From the NCBI RefSeq assembly GCF_001267405.1, contig NZ_CP012369.1:832001-896000 (forward strand): a DNA stretch of 64,000 nucleotides, given 5' to 3'. Of the stretch, positions 60,247-64,000 are shown in pieces; the first letter of the stretch is position 1, and every line of letters starts with the position of its first letter. The notes under the pieces were generated by a model that ran no database searches, had not been told where the DNA came from, and worked only from the letters and a program-made list of their open reading frames with translations. A program made the position numbers and the translations under genes. The stretch comes from Moorella thermoacetica. Its GTDB lineage: Bacteria; Bacillota; DSM-521; Neomoorellales; Neomoorellaceae.

Positions 60247-60277
60247 ATACCTGCTGCAAGCGAGCAGGTATTTTTTA
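60247..60277 (+). terminator. Rho-independent terminator after the aldo-keto reductase gene
   Basis: ATACCTGCT and AGCAGGTAT form a 9-bp stem, loop GCAAGCG, followed by T6. Confidence 0.9.
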
Positions 60278-60304
60278 TCTTTCCAGCCTGTCAAAGGGCG
60301 GCCC

Positions 60305-60333
60305 TTGACACCATTACGAAAGTGCCATATAAT
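60305..60333 (+). promoter_or_regulatory. Consensus SigA promoter of ylxM-ffh and downstream genes
   Basis: Perfect TTGACA (60305-60310) and TATAAT (60328-60333) with a 17-base spacer. The first GTG of ylxM is 8 bases beyond the -10 box. Confidence 0.92.
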
Positions 60334-60341
60334 CATCTGCG

Positions 60342-60719
60342 GTGGTGCTCATGCTCGACGACCTGGCCCGGGTGGCGCGCCTCTATGATTTCTACGGTCC
60401 CCTCCTCACCCCCAAGCAGAGGCACTGGCTGGAACTCCATTACCACCACGATCTCTCCCTGGGAGAGATAGCCGGCGAAGAGGGGATCAGCCGCCAGGCG
60501 GTTTATGACGGCCTGCAGCGGGCCGTCAAAGCCCTGGAGGAGTACGAATCCCGCCTGGGTTACCTGCGGCGGGATATGGCCCTGCGGGAGCAATTGGCAG
60601 CAGCCATCAGGCATCTGGAGAACTACCGCCGGGGCGGTGGCGAGGGGGAGCTGGTTGAGACCAGCCGGATCCTGCAGCGGCTCCTGGAACTGCCTGAGGG
60701 TAGTATGGGGAAAAAATAA
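60342..60719 (+). CDS. ylxM: YlxM-family DNA-binding protein
   Basis: A 125-residue helix-turn-helix protein of the YlxM/p13 family, encoded beside ffh and thought to work with the SRP pathway. It has LYDFYGPLLTPKQRHWLELH and SLGEIAGEEGISRQAVYDGL. The start may be GTG 60342, GTG 60345 or ATG 60351 (N-terminus MLDDLARVARLYDF); the promoter position leaves almost no leader. Confidence 0.9.
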   Translation: MVLMLDDLARVARLYDFYGPLLTPKQRHWLELHYHHDLSLGEIAGEEGISRQAVYDGLQRAVKALEEYESRLGYLRRDMALREQLAAAIRHLENYRRGGGEGELVETSRILQRLLELPEGSMGKK

Positions 60720-60885
60720 ACAAGCCGCAGGTTACCGGGTCGTGAGGTTGTTTCACGATCGTCCACAAAACGGAGATGGAACGGCGATGGTAGGGAGTGG
60801 GGCCGGGGTGACCGGTTGAGTAATATCAAACTCGAATAACGGATACCGCGCGATCCAGAAAATCAGCAAACCGGGGGTGTAACAG

Positions 60886-62229
60886 GTGGCCGTCTTTGCT
60901 TCCCTGGCCGACAAACTCCAGGAAACCTTTAAAAAACTGCGCGGCAAAGGCAAGCTCACCGAAGCTGACGTTACAGCCGCAATGCGGGAGATCCGCCTGG
61001 CCCTGCTGGAAGCCGACGTCAACTTCAAGGTCGTCAAGGACTTTGTTAACCGGGTTAAGGAGCGGGCCGTCGGCCAGGAAGTCATGCAGAGCCTGACCCC
61101 TGGCCAGCAGGTGGTCAAAATCGTCCATGAGGAATTGACGGCCCTCATGAGTGGCGGGGAGAGTAAAATCAACTGGGCCAGCCAGCCCCCGACGGTCATC
61201 ATGCTGGCCGGGCTCCAGGGTGCCGGGAAGACGACTACAGCGGCCAAGCTCGCCCGCCTGGCCCAGAACCAGGGCCGCCGGCCCCTGTTGGTAGCCGCTG
61301 ATGTTTACCGGCCGGCAGCCATCAAACAGCTCCAGGTCCTGGGTGAACAACTGAAAGTCCCGGTCTTCAGCATGGGTGAGGGCAGCAGCCCGGTGGATAT
61401 CGCCCGGGCGGCAGTAGAACATGCCCGTACCCATGGTAGCAACCCGGTAATCCTGGATACCGCCGGTCGCCTCCATATCAATGAAACGATGATGGCCGAG
61501 CTGGCTGCCATCAAAGAAGCCGTCCGGCCCCAGGAGATCCTCCTGGTGGTGGATGCCATGACCGGCCAGGACGCCGTTCAGGTGGCCTCTACCTTTCACC
61601 AGCAACTGGGCCTGACGGGGGTCATCCTGACCAAGCTCGACGGTGACACCCGGGGCGGGGCCGCCCTCTCCATCAGGGCTGTTACCGGTTGCCCGATTAA
61701 ATTTATCGGTATGGGCGAAAAAACCGAGGCCCTGGAGACCTTCCACCCGGACCGGTTAGCCTCCCGCATCCTGGGTATGGGTGATGTCCTGAGCCTCATT
61801 GAGAAAGCCCAGGCCAACCTGGATGTTGAGCGAGCGAAAGAGCTGCAGAAGAAAATCCGCCAGCAGGAGTTTACCCTGGAGGATTTTCTGGAACAGATGA
61901 AACAGATGAAAAAAATGGGTCCCCTGGAAGAGATTCTAAACATGCTCCCCGGGGCCGGTAAAATGAAGCAGCTCAAGGATCTCCAGATTGACCCCAAAGA
62001 AATGATCCGTACGGAAGCCATTATCCAGTCTATGACGCCGGCGGAGAGGCGCAATCCGGCCATCATCAATGGCAGCCGCAAACGGCGTATTGCTGCCGGC
62101 AGCGGCACCCGGGTCCAGGACGTCAATCGTTTGCTGCGCCAGTTCGAGGACGCGCGGAAGCTGATGCACATGTTCAGTGAAGGTGGCGGCAAGAAAAAGC
62201 CCAAAGGCCGCATCCCCTTCCCCTTTTAG
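60886..62229 (+). CDS. ffh: Signal recognition particle protein Ffh
   Basis: Ffh binds SRP RNA and signal sequences. The 447-residue protein has the N domain, a G domain ([47 protein letters not shown]) and a methionine-rich M domain (about 300-440, with [20 protein letters not shown] and [12 protein letters not shown]). GTG 60886 is the start. Confidence 0.97.
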   Translation: MAVFASLADKLQETFKKLRGKGKLTEADVTAAMREIRLALLEADVNFKVVKDFVNRVKERAVGQEVMQSLTPGQQVVKIVHEELTALMSGGESKINWASQPPTVIMLAGLQGAGKTTTAAKLARLAQNQGRRPLLVAADVYRPAAIKQLQVLGEQLKVPVFSMGEGSSPVDIARAAVEHARTHGSNPVILDTAGRLHINETMMAELAAIKEAVRPQEILLVVDAMTGQDAVQVASTFHQQLGLTGVILTKLDGDTRGGAALSIRAVTGCPIKFIGMGEKTEALETFHPDRLASRILGMGDVLSLIEKAQANLDVERAKELQKKIRQQEFTLEDFLEQMKQMKKMGPLEEILNMLPGAGKMKQLKDLQIDPKEMIRTEAIIQSMTPAERRNPAIINGSRKRRIAAGSGTRVQDVNRLLRQFEDARKLMHMFSEGGGKKKPKGRIPFPF

Positions 62230-62254
62230 GGAACTTTTTGAGGAGGTGAAATGG

Positions 62255-62527
62255 ATGGCTACTAAAATCCGCCTGAAGCGCATGGGAGCTAAAAAAGCAC
62301 CCTTCTACCGTCTGGTGGTGGCCGATTCCCGCTCGCCCCGCGACGGCCGGGTAGTTGAGGAGATCGGTTACTATAACCCCGTCAAGCAGCCTGTAGAAAT
62401 AAAGGTCGATGAAGAAAAGGCCCTGCACTGGTTAACCACGGGGGCCCAGCCTTCGGAAACCGTCCGGGCTCTGTTGAAAAAAGCCGGGGTATGGCAGAAA
62501 TATATCGCTGCCCGGGAAGCTAAATAG
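62255..62527 (+). CDS. rpsP: 30S ribosomal protein S16
   Basis: A 90-residue S16 starting [23 protein letters not shown] 62255 follows AGGAGGTGAA; ATG 62251 is out of frame. It follows ffh in the conserved ffh-rpsP-khpA-rimM-trmD order. Confidence 0.97.
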   Translation: MATKIRLKRMGAKKAPFYRLVVADSRSPRDGRVVEEIGYYNPVKQPVEIKVDEEKALHWLTTGAQPSETVRALLKKAGVWQKYIAAREAK

Positions 62528-62542
62528 GGGGGCGCATAACTA

Positions 62543-62773
62543 ATGAAGGAATTGTTAATAACCCTGGCTAAAGCCCTGGTAGATCACCCCGACCAGGTCA
62601 GCGTCAACCAGATTGAAGGTGAAAAATCAGTTATCCTGGAGCTCCGGGTAGCCCAGGAGGATATGGGCAAGGTAATCGGTAAACAGGGACGTATAGCACG
62701 AGCCATCCGGACCCTGGTCAAGGCAGCCGCGGCCCATGAAGGTAAGCGCGTAGTGGTGGAGATTATCCATTAA
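62543..62773 (+). CDS. khpA: KH-domain RNA-binding protein KhpA
   Basis: A 76-residue single KH domain with GKVIGKQGRIARAIRTLVKA. It likely forms a dimer or pairs with KhpB (Jag) and affects RNA and cell-shape control. It lies 15 bases after rpsP. Confidence 0.93.
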   Translation: MKELLITLAKALVDHPDQVSVNQIEGEKSVILELRVAQEDMGKVIGKQGRIARAIRTLVKAAAAHEGKRVVVEIIH

Positions 62774-62775
62774 CC

Positions 62776-63306
62776 ATGGATACAGAAAGGATTGGCGTCG
62801 GCAAAATTATCGGCACCCATGGCATCCGGGGGGAGGTAAAGGTTTTCCCCCTGACGGATTTCCCCGAGCGCTTCCGGCCGGGGACCAGGTTAATCCTGGA
62901 GCAGGAAGGGGCGGATGGCCGGGAAGGGAGAACTTTCCCGGTGACCGTCATCAGTGTCCGTCCCGGCAAAGGAAATCTCATCCTAAAACTGGCCGAAATT
63001 AACGACGCCGACCAGGCCGGAGCTGTCCGGGGAGCAACCCTTAAAGTAGAACCCTGGGAGGTTGAACCCCTGCCGGAGGGTCACTACTATATTTACCAGT
63101 TGCTCGGCAGCCGGGTCTATACAACAGGAGGCGAATTCTTGGGCATCCTGCGGGATATCCTGGCAACGGGAGCCAACGATGTTTATGTAGTCCGGAATGA
63201 AGACGCCGGGGAAATTTTGATCCCGGCCTTAAAAACAGTCGTCCGCCAGGTTGACTTGGCCAGGAAAGAGATACGGGTCGAACTACCGCCGGGGTTACGG
63301 GACTAG
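62776..63306 (+). CDS. rimM: 16S rRNA-processing protein RimM
   Basis: RimM assists maturation of the 30S head. The 176-residue protein has the N-terminal barrel ([20 protein letters not shown]) and the C-terminal PRC-barrel (about 95-170, with [19 protein letters not shown]). It begins 2 bases after khpA. Confidence 0.96.
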   Translation: MDTERIGVGKIIGTHGIRGEVKVFPLTDFPERFRPGTRLILEQEGADGREGRTFPVTVISVRPGKGNLILKLAEINDADQAGAVRGATLKVEPWEVEPLPEGHYYIYQLLGSRVYTTGGEFLGILRDILATGANDVYVVRNEDAGEILIPALKTVVRQVDLARKEIRVELPPGLRD

Positions 63307-63317
63307 GAGGCCAGAGT

Positions 63318-64000
63318 TTGCGGGTAGATGTCCTGACGATCTTTCCCGAGATGTTTACCGGGTTTTTAAACACCAGCATTATTAAGCGTGCCCGGGAACA
63401 GGGCCGCCTGGAGGTCAACCTGGTCAACATCCGCGCCTACGCCAGGAATAAACACCGAAACGTTGACGATTATCCTTTCGGCGGCGGGCCGGGGATGGTT
63501 ATGCAGGCCGAACCCCTCTTCCTGGCGGTGGAAGACCTGTTGCCTGGCGGAGAGGCTGCCAGGCCGCCGGTTATCCTCATGTCACCACAGGGAGAAGCAT
63601 TCAACCAGGGAATGGCAGAGGAACTGGCCCGGGAGGAGCACCTGATCTTGATCTGCGGCCACTACGAGGGTGTCGACGAGAGGGTCAGGCTGGCCCTGGT
63701 GACCAGAGAGATTTCCATTGGCGATTATGTCCTCACCGGCGGCGAACTGCCGGCTATGGTCATTATCGACGCCGTCACCCGCCTGCTACCGGGTGTTCTG
63801 GGGGCGCCGGAGGGAGCGCGGGAGGATTCCTTTGCCATGGGACTGCTGGAATATCCCCAGTATACACGTCCCCGTTCCTTTCGCGGCCTGGAAGTGCCGG
63901 AGGTACTGTTATCGGGCAACCATGAGCAGATCCGGCGCTGGCGGCGACAACAGGCCCTGGAGCGGACCTGGCGGCGCCGGCCGGATTTACTGGCTAGGGT
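63318..64000 (+). CDS. trmD: tRNA (guanine-37-N1)-methyltransferase TrmD, partial
   Basis: TrmD methylates G37 of tRNAs, preventing frameshifts. The visible 227 residues begin [18 protein letters not shown] and include [21 protein letters not shown] and the knot motif [15 protein letters not shown]. The reading frame is open to the end of the window, so the C-terminus is missing only because the sequence stops. TTG 63318 follows AGGAGG. Confidence 0.96.
   Translation, partial: MRVDVLTIFPEMFTGFLNTSIIKRAREQGRLEVNLVNIRAYARNKHRNVDDYPFGGGPGMVMQAEPLFLAVEDLLPGGEAARPPVILMSPQGEAFNQGMAEELAREEHLILICGHYEGVDERVRLALVTREISIGDYVLTGGELPAMVIIDAVTRLLPGVLGAPEGAREDSFAMGLLEYPQYTRPRSFRGLEVPEVLLSGNHEQIRRWRRQQALERTWRRRPDLLAR

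Noticed and set aside
1-64000. tRNA, rRNA genes, CRISPR arrays and replication origin
   Set aside because: No cloverleaf, rRNA-like segment, regularly spaced repeat or DnaA-box cluster was found on either strand by reading.

Overview
The window looks like chromosome from a spore-forming, thermophilic, acetogenic Firmicute close to Moorella (Moorella thermoacetica or a near relative). I infer this from the gene content: sporulation genes (gpr, an alpha/beta SASP, ylbJ, spoVS), acetate kinase, indolepyruvate:ferredoxin oxidoreductase, a selenocysteine-containing ORF, GC-rich coding sequence and frequent TTG/GTG starts with strong GGAGG ribosome binding sites. No rRNA, tRNA or CRISPR array was seen.

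Region by region. (1) 1-3.8 kb: an agr-type quorum-sensing locus (membrane protein, sensor kinase, AgrB, AgrD) whose kinase gene is split by an IS3-family element. (2) 3.8-12.8 kb: rlmN, two FHA proteins, PP2C phosphatase, FtsW/RodA, a penicillin-binding protein, PASTA kinase, rsgA and rpe, a cell-envelope and ribosome-assembly signalling operon. (3) 12.9-17.5 kb: an FMN riboswitch followed by ribD-ribE-ribBA-ribH, with an unexplained folded RNA between ribBA and ribH, then a phosphodiesterase. (4) 17.5-19.5 kb: rpmB, and an ISLre2-type element bounded by a 9-bp target duplication. (5) 19.6-24 kb: a DUF1858 protein, recG, a SASP with a SigG-like promoter, and the SASP protease gpr. (6) 24-28 kb: a YlaI-like zinc protein, a UGA-containing selenoprotein gene cotranscribed with thioredoxin, a small ferredoxin, and a zinc-uptake operon (zur-znuA-znuC-znuB) on the minus strand. 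(7) 28.2-33.4 kb: a MoeA-like protein and an iorA-iorB-paaK operon behind a leader that ends in a terminator, next to an array of hairpins. (8) 33.4-49.9 kb: rsmD, ylbJ, a decayed ylbK, ackA, yceD-rpmF, the fatty-acid operon fapR-plsX-fabH-fabK-fabD-fabG-acpP-fabF, rnc, spoVS and smc. (9) 49.9-56.6 kb: an accessory block with two ECF sigma/anti-sigma modules and an ABC exporter, inserted where smc is normally followed by ftsY. (10) 56.6-64 kb: ftsY, an MTA/SAH deaminase, a ferredoxin-containing aldo-keto reductase, ylxM-ffh-rpsP-khpA-rimM-trmD (trmD runs off the end).

The most striking items are: a c-di-AMP (ydaO-type) riboswitch with its own promoter and terminator lying antisense to the end of the MTA/SAH deaminase gene with no gene downstream; the selenoprotein gene with an in-frame UGA and a SECIS-like hairpin; an AgrD whose predicted ring-forming residue is serine; two ECF sigma genes that lack any standard start codon at the position set by their ribosome binding sites; and the folded RNA candidate inside the riboflavin operon.
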